From NCBI GenBank assembly GCA_016712035.1, contig JADJRT010000020.1:1-61476 (forward strand): a stretch of DNA of 61,476 nucleotides. The letters run 5' to 3'. The notes under the pieces are model-generated. The model searched no databases. It was not told the DNA's origin and was given only the letters and a program-made list of their open reading frames with translations. Made by a program: the position numbers and the translations under genes. The stretch is from Flammeovirgaceae bacterium (GTDB lineage: Bacteria > Bacteroidota > Bacteroidia > Cytophagales > Cyclobacteriaceae). The number at the start of each line of letters is the position of its first letter. Position 1 is the first letter of the stretch. Below, in pieces: positions 19,483 to 28,800 of the stretch.

Positions 19483-19638
19483 TAGTCGCTTAATGATTAA
19501 GCTTATCATCCTCTACCCAGTAGCGGATATCTATCAGTATAGCTCCCCAGCGAAAATCATTGCCGGACATCCCGACTCGTAGCTTTCTTCCCAAAAAACA
19601 ATGAGTTTAAAAGTAAAACCGGAGTTTTGGCGATTTAT

Positions 19639-19658
19639 TTTTTAGACAAGTCTAAAAA
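19639..19658. promoter_or_regulatory. DtxR/MntR-like operator palindrome
   Basis: TTTTTAGACAAGTCTAAAAA is a perfect inverted repeat with 9-bp arms around a 2-bp centre. The TTAGAC/GTCTAA half-sites resemble boxes of DtxR/MntR/IdeR-type metalloregulators. It abuts the -33 element of the promoter of the TonB-dependent receptor, a position suited to repression by metal. No regulator gene is present in the window. Confidence 0.6.
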
Positions 19659-19690
19659 TTTGTTTAGTTACTTCTAATTATATAAGTTTG
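19659..19690 (+). promoter_or_regulatory. Bacteroidota-type promoter of the TonB receptor
   Basis: TTTG at 19659-19662, a 20-bp spacer, then TAAGTTTG at 19683-19690, matching the -33 TTTG / -7 TAnnTTTG consensus of Bacteroidota housekeeping promoters. The start codon follows at 19703, leaving a very short leader. Confidence 0.6.
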
Positions 19691-19702
19691 CTTATCTAAA
19701 GT

Positions 19703-22036
19703 ATGAGATTTTTACTCTCCATAAGCTTTCTCCTTGCACTTCATTCTGGATGGGCTCAAACTGGTACTGTTAAGGGTACTGTTACCAGTGATGGGCAAGC
19801 TGTTGTGTTTGTTAATGTGGTGATTCAGGGAACAAACCGTGGTGCCAGCACGGATGAAGAAGGGCATTTTCTTATTGAAGCCATAAGAGAAGGAAAGTAT
19901 ACACTAAAAGTTACGGGTATAGGATATAAACCATTTCAACGTCCAGTTGAAGTCACGACCGGAATTACAACTATAGATGTTTCAATAGAAGAAGATGTTT
20001 CGCAGCTCGAAGCGGTAGTTGTTACTGGTACTATGAAGGAGGTAACAAAGATGAATTCATCCATACCCGTTGAGGTTTATTCGCCATCCTTCTTTTTGAA
20101 AAATCCTACACCTAATATTTTCGAATCACTTGCATTAGTAAATGGCGTTCAGCCCCAAATTAATTGCAACGTGTGTAACACGGGCGATATCCATATCAAT
20201 GGATTAGAAGGTCCTTATACTATGATATTAATAGATGGAATGCCAATTGTAAGTAGTCTGGCCACCGTTTACGGACTAGCTGGAATTCCCACTAGCCTGG
20301 TGAAGCGAATGGAAATTGTAAAAGGACCTGCATCCACGCTGTATGGATCGGAAGCAGTGGGTGGTGTGATTAATATAATAACCCAGGATCCTACCACTGT
20401 TCCCAAACTGAAAGTAGATGCTTTGGGTACAACCATGGGTGAATACAATCTTGATCTCTCGGCTGGATTAAAAGTTAAAAAGTCAGCGAGCGTGATTGGA
20501 ATCAATTACTTTAACTACAATCAAGAAAAAGATGTCAATAACGACAACTTCACAGATGTAACATTACAAAACAGAATTTCACTCTTTAATAAATGGAATT
20601 TTCATCGACCATCAGGCAAAAACTTTTCATTGGCTGGTCGGTATATTTATGAGAATCGTTGGGGTGGCGAATTGCAGTGGACACCTGCCTTTCGCGGAAG
20701 CGATCAGATTTATGCGGAATCAATCTATACAAATAGGGCCGAGATAATCGGTAACTATCAGTTCATTAGTAAGTCGCCTTTTTTTATTGATTACTCCTAC
20801 AATTATCATAAGCAAGATTCTTATTATGGTACTGTAAAATATCTGGCCCATCAACAAGTTGCCTTTGCCCAACTTCGATGGAATAAAAAATTAGGACAGC
20901 ATGATTTGCTTGCGGGTATTCCCTTTCGTTATATTTTTTATGATGATAACACCGTAGGTACATCAACAAGTGAAGGAGTTAATCAGCCTGATGTAACGTA
21001 TCTGCCCGGAATATTTGTACAAGATGAAATTCAATTATCCAACACGTTTACCACCTTGGCGGGATTGCGTTATGACCGGCACAATGTGCATGGTAACATT
21101 TTTACTCCGCGGCTTAGTCTAAAGTATTCTCCCAACAAGGATAATACGATCCGGCTTACCGGAGGCAGTGGCTACCGGGTGGTTAATCTCTTTACAGAAG
21201 ATCACGCAGCCCTTACCGGATCGCGCGAAGTGGAAATAGAAAATGATCTGGACCCCGAACAATCATGGAATATAAATCTCAACTACGCACGAAACATTGT
21301 TCTATCCAAAGGATTTGTAAATCTGGATGCCAGCTTATTCTATACGTATTTCACAAATAAAATTGTTGCTGATTTTAAAACTGATCCTAATAAGATTATT
21401 TATAATAATCTAGATGGCTATGCAGTATCACGCGGTATTACACTCAATGCAGATATTGCCTTTGCCAATTCGCTAAAAGTTATCTCTGGGGTCACGTTAA
21501 TGGATGTCTATCAAATAAATAATCCCGGAGAGACAGAAACTAAAATTCAACAACTGCAGGCGCCTGGGTTTTCGGGTACCTTTACGGTTAGTTATACGAT
21601 CGGCAACTCAGTTACTTTAGATTTAACCGGTCGCGTTACCGGTCCCATGCTATTACCTGTTGTGCCCAACGATTACCGTCCGGCAGAATCACCTTGGTTT
21701 GGATTAATCAACATGCAGATAAGCAAAGTGATAAATAAGAATCTTGAGATTTATGGTGGTGTAAAAAATCTCCTCAACTTTATTCCAAAGAATCCATTAC
21801 TGCACCCTGATGATCCGTTCGATAAAGCAGGTGGTAAGTATTTTGATGATAATGGAAATCCCAGACCTGACACCAATCCTTACGGATATACCTTTGATAC
21901 AACCTACAATTACGCGCCCTTGCAGGGAATCAGGGATTTGTTGGCTTACGGTGGACGATTAATTAAAACTCGATTTTTAGCTAAAAAACAAGTTATGTGG
22001 AGATTAGGGTTTTATTTTCCGCATAATGTGCGGTGA
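19703..22036 (+). CDS. TonB-dependent outer-membrane receptor
   Basis: Outer-membrane active transporter of 777 residues. Signal peptide 1-18; carboxypeptidase-regulatory-like domain about 22-100; plug from about 105, with VVVTGTMKE and the Cys pair CNVC at 155/158 in a segment continuing TGDIHINGLEGPYT; then a 22-strand barrel region with FVQDEIQLSNTFTTLAGLRY and IEIYGGVKNLLNF-like segments. BtuB/FepA-type receptors take up metals, siderophores or cobalamin. The DtxR-like operator in front suggests Mn or Fe. The last residues (about 21975-22036) are atypical: a one-base shift at an AAAA run would end the protein at LIKLDF, so the written C-terminus may be an indel artefact. Confidence 0.82.
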   Translation: MRFLLSISFLLALHSGWAQTGTVKGTVTSDGQAVVFVNVVIQGTNRGASTDEEGHFLIEAIREGKYTLKVTGIGYKPFQRPVEVTTGITTIDVSIEEDVSQLEAVVVTGTMKEVTKMNSSIPVEVYSPSFFLKNPTPNIFESLALVNGVQPQINCNVCNTGDIHINGLEGPYTMILIDGMPIVSSLATVYGLAGIPTSLVKRMEIVKGPASTLYGSEAVGGVINIITQDPTTVPKLKVDALGTTMGEYNLDLSAGLKVKKSASVIGINYFNYNQEKDVNNDNFTDVTLQNRISLFNKWNFHRPSGKNFSLAGRYIYENRWGGELQWTPAFRGSDQIYAESIYTNRAEIIGNYQFISKSPFFIDYSYNYHKQDSYYGTVKYLAHQQVAFAQLRWNKKLGQHDLLAGIPFRYIFYDDNTVGTSTSEGVNQPDVTYLPGIFVQDEIQLSNTFTTLAGLRYDRHNVHGNIFTPRLSLKYSPNKDNTIRLTGGSGYRVVNLFTEDHAALTGSREVEIENDLDPEQSWNINLNYARNIVLSKGFVNLDASLFYTYFTNKIVADFKTDPNKIIYNNLDGYAVSRGITLNADIAFANSLKVISGVTLMDVYQINNPGETETKIQQLQAPGFSGTFTVSYTIGNSVTLDLTGRVTGPMLLPVVPNDYRPAESPWFGLINMQISKVINKNLEIYGGVKNLLNFIPKNPLLHPDDPFDKAGGKYFDDNGNPRPDTNPYGYTFDTTYNYAPLQGIRDLLAYGGRLIKTRFLAKKQVMWRLGFYFPHNVR

Positions 22037-22086
22037 ATAATTTCAAATAATGGAAATATTGCCTTTATTTACCGCACATTATGCGG
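22019..22086. promoter_or_regulatory. Twin palindromes flanking the Fic start
   Basis: CCGCATAATGTGCGG at 22019-22033 and CCGCACATTATGCGG at 22072-22086 are each palindromic (CCGCA-N5-TGCGG) and are inverted copies of one another. The similarity extends to 22-bp arms (22019-22040 and 22065-22086) with one mismatch, and the centres are 53 bp apart. The second site contains the Fic start codon (22081). Binding would block initiation, so autoregulation by the Fic protein's own C-terminal DNA-binding-like domain is plausible. Confidence 0.6.
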
Positions 22087-23196
22087 AGAAAAGCAAAATA
22101 TATTCATCAATTATCCGGCTGGCCAGCATTTGTTTGGGATCATGAAAAAATGGTTCAGCCATTATCTAAAGTTCGCCATCGTCAGGGAAAACTATTAGGG
22201 CGAATGGAGGCGTTAGGTTTTCGGCTTCGCGAAGACGCATCCTTGCAAACACTCACCACAGAAATAGTAAAGTCAAGCGAAATTGAAGGTGAGATACTTG
22301 CCACCGATCAGGTTCGTTCTTCGCTTGCGCGGAAGTTAGGTCTTGATGTTGCTGGTCTTGTTCCATCGGGCAGGCATGTCGATGGTATAGTTGAACTAAT
22401 GTTGGATGCAACGCTTCATTTTGATCAGCCACTTACCGAAGAACGTTTGTTCTCCTGGCATTCCTTGCTATTCCCTACAGGAAGAAGCGGGATGTACAAA
22501 ATTACAGTTGGAAACTGGCGTATTGATGAGCAAGGTCCCATGCAAGTGGTTTCAGGAGCCATGGGGCGCGAGCGGATACATTATCAAGCACCGGATGCCA
22601 ATAAGGTAGCTGATGAGATGATTACATTTTTAAATTGGTTTAATGCCAATCAGAGAATTGATCCGGTACTGAAAGCAGCACTTGCTCATTTTTGGTTTGT
22701 AACCATTCACCCTTTTGATGATGGCAATGGTCGCATTGCCCGCGCGATCTCTGATATGCAGTTGGCACGATCGGATGGTAGCACTCAACGCTTTTACAGT
22801 ATGTCGGCACAAATCCGAAAAGAACGCACAGCTTATTATGATTGTCTGGAAAAAACTCAAGGTGCTACACTCGATATAACCGAGTGGATAATGTGGTTCA
22901 TAGAAAATCTCGATCGTTCAATAAAAGAAACCGAAGGAAACCTACATGAACTATTAAGCAAAACAAAGTTTTGGGAAAAGCACAACGCAAAAGTGTTAAA
23001 TGCACGACAGCGCATGATGCTCAATAAACTGTTCGACAATTTTGAAGGCAAGTTAACAACAGGTAAATGGAGTAAAATGGCAAAGTGTTCATCCGACACA
23101 GCCTTACGCGACATTCAATCATTGATTGATCAGGAAATATTAGAGAAAGAACCCGGTGGTGGCCGTAGTACGCGTTATAGGATAAAAACTGTCTAA
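22081..23196 (+). CDS. Fic-family protein with DUF4172 N-terminus and winged-helix C-terminus
   Basis: Predicted AMP-transferase of 371 residues. An N-terminal DUF4172-type region (KYIHQLSGWPAFVWDHEKM) is followed by the inhibitory helix motif SSEIEG at 65-70 ([S/T]xxxE[G/N], class II, intramolecular), the Fic core with HPFDDGNGRIAR (catalytic His210), and a C-terminal winged-helix-like segment (SSDTALRDIQSLIDQEILEK). All catalytic residues are present, so it should be active when the inhibitory Glu69 is displaced. No separate antitoxin gene is adjacent. The target is unknown. The start MRRKAKY sits inside the second palindrome. Confidence 0.88.
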   Translation: MRRKAKYIHQLSGWPAFVWDHEKMVQPLSKVRHRQGKLLGRMEALGFRLREDASLQTLTTEIVKSSEIEGEILATDQVRSSLARKLGLDVAGLVPSGRHVDGIVELMLDATLHFDQPLTEERLFSWHSLLFPTGRSGMYKITVGNWRIDEQGPMQVVSGAMGRERIHYQAPDANKVADEMITFLNWFNANQRIDPVLKAALAHFWFVTIHPFDDGNGRIARAISDMQLARSDGSTQRFYSMSAQIRKERTAYYDCLEKTQGATLDITEWIMWFIENLDRSIKETEGNLHELLSKTKFWEKHNAKVLNARQRMMLNKLFDNFEGKLTTGKWSKMAKCSSDTALRDIQSLIDQEILEKEPGGGRSTRYRIKTV

Positions 23197-23206
23197 CGCA
23201 AATAGT

Positions 23207-23404
23207 TTATTTTGAGAATGTTCCCTTGAACAAATCAAAAAGAAATTGAATGATGATCGAAATAAACAAAAGGACTACAAAAATGCAATATAGGATGGTA
23301 TATACCACTCAAGAGGTAAATCAGTTGAAATAGCCAAACCAATGGATGGAATTAGCGCCACTATTAAATAAAATTTTACCTGAATGCAGTAGATATTTTT
23401 TCAT
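23207..23404 (-). CDS. Small membrane protein, probably frameshifted
   Basis: Reading the minus strand across two frame changes gives a plausible 65-residue protein. It starts MKN at 23404, continues VKFYLIVALIPSIGLAIS and LPLEWYIPSYIAFL, then after a break near 23285 VVLLFISIIIQFLFDLFKG and a stop at 23207. Two hydrophobic helices predict an inner-membrane protein. The stretch is otherwise an unexplained gap between convergent genes. No family is recognised. The coherent hydrophobic pattern across both parts is the only support. Confidence 0.35.
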
Positions 23405-23448
23405 CAGTAGTGTAAAATAAACTAAACAGGCATGATTAAACTGATCTT

Positions 23449-23892
23449 TTACTTCTTCACCAACACCGCCTCCTCAACAATAAAATTGCCATGCTCCAAA
23501 TCATCATCATTAAGTTTTAGTTTGCCTTTAATCCGGATAAACTGATCGCCTTCAAACTTGGGTGTGGTTGCTTTAAAATAAACTTCAGCAATTGATTCGG
23601 GACCGGCACCGCCACAAAAAAAACATTGGCTATATGGAAATTTGGAAAGTATGATGTAGGCATTCCCTTCCACATCAATCGGAAGATAATAGCCTTCCAA
23701 ATCAATTTCTTTGCCGACACTTGCTGTTAACTCGGCAGGAAATGTTGGAAATAAAAAATACTCACCAGCCCCCTGATTGTACTTGGCATCAAATTTTGTT
23801 TTGGCAAATCGCTCCCAGCCATCCGTTTTGGTTTGTGCAAAACCAGAGATAGACACAGAGATCAAGATTAAAAGAAGAATGTTTCTATTCAT
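23449..23892 (-). CDS. Secreted Cys-containing protein linked to an ABC transporter
   Basis: 147-residue exported protein: signal MNRNILLLILISVSISGFAQ, a beta-rich body with GKEIDLEGYYLPID, then SQCFFCGGAGPESIAEVY (Cys90, Cys93) and EGDQFIRIKGKLKLN. The pattern resembles OB-fold-like periplasmic proteins of the DUF3299 type that accompany FtsX-like ABC transporters, some of which are tied to zinc uptake in gammaproteobacteria. The assignment is by resemblance only. It lies 68 bases downstream of the permease and probably belongs to the same transcript. The CxxC could bind metal or form a disulfide. Confidence 0.55.
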   Translation of the reverse strand: MNRNILLLILISVSISGFAQTKTDGWERFAKTKFDAKYNQGAGEYFLFPTFPAELTASVGKEIDLEGYYLPIDVEGNAYIILSKFPYSQCFFCGGAGPESIAEVYFKATTPKFEGDQFIRIKGKLKLNDDDLEHGNFIVEEAVLVKK

Positions 23893-23960
23893 AATCGGTA
23901 ATTGTGCATAAAAATAATCAATTCAATATTCCCTTATTCTTAAAACATGATGAGTGGAAA

Positions 23961-25202
23961 TTAGTTTCCGGCTAGGACCTTATGGATATCCGTTCTATAC
24001 GCCTGTATCGCAGGAATGAGCGAACAAAGAATTCCCAGAAATAAACTCCCCAGTAATAGAAATGCCTCCTCTTTATAAAAGGCCCATGCGTTTATACCGG
24101 TCCGCTGACTCTCTTCAAGAATTGTAGTGAACAAAAATAAAACGCCATGCCCAAGCGCTAAACCAAACATGCTTCCCGCTAAGGTTAAAGTAATTCCTTC
24201 TAACTGAGTTATCACGAACAACTTCGTGCGACTGGCACCCATCGAACGCATAATCGCCAAATCATATTGCCGCTCTTTCAAAGAATTATACAACGCAATA
24301 AAAATACTGATGGCCGATATAAAAATTAGCACGTAAGCAAAACCCGTCATCAACTCAACGCCAACGCCAAGTATCGAAAAAAGGCGGGCAGCTTCAAACG
24401 CAGGTGAGGCGGCCTGCATATTAGTTTGACCATTGATATATCGGGGTAGTTGAATAGCTGCTATTGGGTTGCGATACTTAATTAACAAGGAAGTTATTTC
24501 CAGCGTTGAATCCTGCGCCATAGCCGTAGGTACCAATACAGAATGGCTGCTTAAAGTATCAGCAACGTTACTTGAATCTTCCACATGAGCATCATGGACT
24601 TTCCAGATGCTTGATACATTGGTCAAAATTAAATTATCAAGAGGGCCGGTTGTGCGCTTCAAAATCCCCATTACCACAAACGGATTCTCATCATGCGCAT
24701 GACCTTCTTTACTTAAACCGTGAGCGCTTGAAAACGTATCGCCCACTTTTAATTGAAGCAATTGAGCCGTGTTAGCACCCAACACAACTTCCAGATCTGC
24801 GGCCCACCAAACTCCTGCAGTCAATTCCGCGTTATACAATTCCGCGTAGGCGCGATTGGTTCCGATAATCCGAAAGTTTTGATAGCTATCGCCTAATGCT
24901 AACGGGATAGCGTTTTTCACTAATCGGTGCTTAGCCAGGCGGTCCGCATCAATCAGTTTTATATTTCCTGTTGGATAATCAATATGAAAAATATTACAAA
25001 GAATTAGTTGTAACGGACTTCCCTTCGCGCCTACCACTAAATCAATTCCTTTCGTGTTATCAGAAATCTTTTCTTTCATCTGATTGCTGAACACAAGCAG
25101 AATGGTGATGACAGCAATACCCAATGACAATAAAAAAATATTAAGCAGTGTATTAAGTGGCCGCGCTTTTAAATAACTAATAACAAGTAAAAAAAGATTC
25201 AT
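23961..25202 (-). CDS. ABC transporter permease, FtsX/MacB-type
   Basis: 413-residue membrane protein with one N-terminal helix (LNIFLLSLGIAVITILLVFS), a large extracytoplasmic MacB-like domain (about 45-270) and three C-terminal helices of the FtsX fold (VELMTGFAYVLIFISAISIF, and LREQ-type motif KERQYDLAIMRSMGASRTKL). Proteins of this architecture work mechanically on periplasmic or envelope substrates rather than moving small solutes. The start overlaps the upstream ATPase stop by 4 bases, indicating tight coupling. The substrate is unknown; the adjacent Cys-rich secreted protein may be the partner. Confidence 0.82.
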   Translation of the reverse strand: MNLFLLVISYLKARPLNTLLNIFLLSLGIAVITILLVFSNQMKEKISDNTKGIDLVVGAKGSPLQLILCNIFHIDYPTGNIKLIDADRLAKHRLVKNAIPLALGDSYQNFRIIGTNRAYAELYNAELTAGVWWAADLEVVLGANTAQLLQLKVGDTFSSAHGLSKEGHAHDENPFVVMGILKRTTGPLDNLILTNVSSIWKVHDAHVEDSSNVADTLSSHSVLVPTAMAQDSTLEITSLLIKYRNPIAAIQLPRYINGQTNMQAASPAFEAARLFSILGVGVELMTGFAYVLIFISAISIFIALYNSLKERQYDLAIMRSMGASRTKLFVITQLEGITLTLAGSMFGLALGHGVLFLFTTILEESQRTGINAWAFYKEEAFLLLGSLFLGILCSLIPAIQAYRTDIHKVLAGN

Positions 25203-25828
25203 ACGAGATGGATCTGATTTTTTACTTTGTCTTTTAATCGTTGATCGTGTGTGGCTATAATCAATGTTGCCTTATTTTGATTTGCCACGGATACCAGCAA
25301 ATCACTCACGCGATTACAATTTTTGTCGTCTAAGGCGGAGGTTGGCTCATCTGCCAGGATAACCGCAGGTTTATTTAACACAGCCCGGGCAATCGCTACA
25401 CGTTGTGCCTGACCCAGACTTAAGTCTTGGATGCGCGCGTGTTTCTTGTCGGCAATACCCAACTCATCCAACACTTCGTCCACCCGTTCACTACTTTGAT
25501 TCAAGCCTGCAAGAAACGGGGCCATAAGTAAATTCCTTTCAACAGTTAGCGCCTGAATTAAATGATTGCGCTGAAATATAAATCCATAATGCTGTCCGCG
25601 AAAGCGATCGAGTTGGTGCTCGGATAGTTTTGAGATATCCGTGCCAATTACTTCCAGATTTCCTTTTTGAGATTTTAGCAAACCACCCAACAAATGTAGT
25701 AAGGTTGTTTTACCACTCCCCGACTCACCTAATAACAACACTTGCGAACCTGATTCGATGGTAAGATCAGTAAACAAAATCTCTTTTGAAGATGGGTACG
25801 TGTAGGCCAGGGATTTAGTCTTGATCAT
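25199..25828 (-). CDS. ABC transporter ATP-binding protein (LolD/MacB-like)
   Basis: 209-residue ATPase with Walker A GESGSGKT (34-41), Q-loop FQRN, signature LSLGQAQR, Walker B VILADEPTSALD and H-loop ATHD. All catalytic elements are present. It powers the FtsX-type permease encoded immediately downstream with a 4-base overlap. Size and signature place it in the LolD/MacB/FtsE group. It is the first gene of a probable three-gene operon that ends with the secreted Cys protein. Confidence 0.88.
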   Translation of the reverse strand: MIKTKSLAYTYPSSKEILFTDLTIESGSQVLLLGESGSGKTTLLHLLGGLLKSQKGNLEVIGTDISKLSEHQLDRFRGQHYGFIFQRNHLIQALTVERNLLMAPFLAGLNQSSERVDEVLDELGIADKKHARIQDLSLGQAQRVAIARAVLNKPAVILADEPTSALDDKNCNRVSDLLVSVANQNKATLIIATHDQRLKDKVKNQIHLV

Positions 25829-25842
25829 GGATGGTTGTAAAT

Positions 25843-25873
25843 AAAAAGTCGCCTAAAAGTAAGGCGACTTTTT
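25843..25873 (-). terminator. Rho-independent terminator after the BNR-repeat gene
   Basis: AAAAAGTCGCCT (25843-25854) pairs perfectly with AGGCGACTTTTT (25862-25873), giving 12-bp arms and a 7-base loop with T/A runs on both sides. It lies 13 bases past the stop of the 1088-residue gene and separates it from the ABC operon. Confidence 0.85.
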
Positions 25874-25886
25874 AGGTTTCGTTTAC

Positions 25887-28800
25887 TTAATCAAGTTTTA
25901 AGGGATCATAATTTTTGAATGGTGAAATGCTCACCTTTTCCATAACTACCCGATACTCCGGCCATGTTTGTTCATAGAACTTGTTAACACGCTTCACCAA
26001 TTCAGCCATAGCATCTTGCGCTTGTTTATACACACGCTGATCAGTAGCCGAAACCGGATCTTTAGAAGTAGCGATGTACCGTTGCGCGATAAAAATATAA
26101 CTTACCGGTGTAGGGTCTGGCTGACGAACAATACCTTGCCGTTTATCATCTTTGCCAACAATGTAATCCATTATAGCGGCAATGCTATCCTTAACAACTT
26201 TTGTTTTGTCCATTGCATCTTTTAGATCATCGCGTTTTTCACCTTTCATTTTCTTTTCATACTCATCCGCTATTTCTTTTGATTCGCGTAACTGATTCAT
26301 GGCTTGCGCAGCTTTGCCTGTAAGAGTTTGCAAATCTTTAATCATAGTATAACGAGCTGTGATGGTAGACTCAGGCGTATTAAAGCGTGGATCCGATTTC
26401 ACCAGAATAATAGTGGAGTCCTTTTTATCACCAACCGTTAATCTCAGTTTATAAGAACCTGGCAATACCTGCGATCCGCCCGGCTCGGGAGCATTGGCAC
26501 GTGGCTTCTCGCGCGAAGGTCGTGCCGATCCTTTTTCATTCATGGACCAGAACATCCTGCTAATGCCATTGTCCTCCGGTGCTTTTTGTTTCACCGTACG
26601 AATCTTCTCGCCTTTTGAATTGAAAACCTCCAAAGTGATTGAATCGTATTTAACTTTGCTTCCTGGCTTTTCTTCTTTCTTAACTTCAACTGGTTTTACT
26701 TCTGATTTTTTATCACCCTTTTTAGAATCGCTTTTAGCAGGCACGGGCACAGCTTCTTTCTTCTCTTCCGGTTTATTCAATACATAGGATATCATAGCCC
26801 CCGAGCGTTTATTCTCACCCTGAAACATAGCATTGCCCGGAAACAAGACCCCGGCCGGATCTTGAAAAGTTACCTGATAGGCATCGGGTGGTGAAAAGAC
26901 ATGCAGCGGTTTTGTTAAAATCTGTAATCCCTCTTTTGCTATCTGGCGCAATGGCCGGATATCATCCAATACATAAATGGCACGACCAAAAGTACCAATC
27001 ACTAAATCGTGCTCACGCGGATGGATAACCAAATCCATGGTAGGCACCCCGGCTGGAAATTCGTTTGTCCATCTCGTATACGTTTTGCCATCATCCAAAC
27101 TAACAAACAAACCATTTTCTGCTCCTACAAAAATTAACTTAGGTTCCACAACATCCTGTACAATAGCCAACGTAAAGTTATTATCGCCAAGCTGACTTGC
27201 CGACACCATGCTTTCCCACGTCTGACCATAATCGCGTGAACGAAATAGATAAGGTTTGTAATCAAACAGACGATAGTTATTAACTACCACAAATACTTCG
27301 CCTGCTTTATAGGCAGACGCTTTTACTTGCGGTATCCAGGCGCCTTTAGGCATTCCAGCAATTTTACTGGTTACATCAGTCCAGGTTTTTCCACCATCGC
27401 GTGTCAGTTGCACTTTACCATCATCCGTTCCTATCCAGATCAACCCTTTCTCCACCGGGCTCGGTGCAATGGCCAAAATTGTACAATGATTTTCAGCACC
27501 GGTAGCATCCATCGTTATACCACCGCTCTCGTGTTGCTTTTGTTTTTCCGGATCGTTGGTTGTTAAATCAGGTGAAATAATTTCCCAGGTATCGCCTTTG
27601 TTGTTCGACTTGTGAACAAACTGACTTCCATAATAAATGGTGTTATTATCAAAGGGATCGAGAGCAAAGGCTGAATTCCAGTTAAACCTTACTTTCAATT
27701 TTGCATCGGGGTGCGTGGGTCTGATTGTTTTCACATATCCCGTCTCACGATCATAACGTCCCAAATTACCTTGCTGCGACATCGAATAGCCATAGCGATC
27801 ATTATCCGGATCGGGCGTTACATCAAAGCCATCACCAAACATAACAGGCTGCCAATAATAGTTTCTAATGCCATCATCCTTCCAGGTATAGCCAGGCCCA
27901 GCCCATGAACCATTATCCTGCAGGCCGCCATACACATTATAGGGGTGAGCCATATCTACATTAACATGGTAAAATTGTCCGACAGGGATATTGTCAATGA
28001 AGTGCCAGCTCTTTCCCATGTCACGTGAAATATTTAACCCACCATCCTTACCTTCAATGATAAACGAACGATCTTCGGGATGAATCCACCAGGCGTGATG
28101 ATCGGGATGAACACCCGAGTAGGGCAACAATTTGCTAAAAGATTTACCGCCATCTTCGCTCATATTTACTTCCGAGTAAATCGTGTATAAGCGGTTTTCA
28201 TTTTTTGTGTCAACATAAATTTCTGAATAATAAAAAGGACGGTCTCCAATCTCATCCATATTATCATTCATCTTTTTCCACTTTGTGCCACCATCGGTTG
28301 ATCGATATAAAGCATTCTTTTTATTTTCAACCAACGCATAAACAACATCCGGCTTACTACGTGCAATGGCTAACCCAATTCTACCCAATTCACCTTCGGG
28401 TAACCCTTCCTTATCGCTAAGTTTAGTCCAGGTTGCTCCGCCATCTATAGTAACATGCAATCCTGAACCCGGTCCGCCTGAGTTAAATGTCCACGGCTGC
28501 CTGCGATGTTGCCACATGGCCGCAAATAATTTATTTGGATTGGACGGATCCATAACTAAATCGGCACAACCCGTTTTATCATCCACAAACAATATTCGCT
28601 TCCAGGTTGTCCCGCCATCGGTAGTTTTATATACGCCTCGCTCGGGATGTTCGCCCCAAGGCGAACCAATAGCCCCAACATAAACTGTATTAGGATTTTT
28701 CGGATCGATAACGATGCGATGAATATGCCGCGTCTTTTCAAGACCCATTAACTTCCATGTTTTCCCGGCATCTAAGCTTTTATAAATACCATATCCCCCA

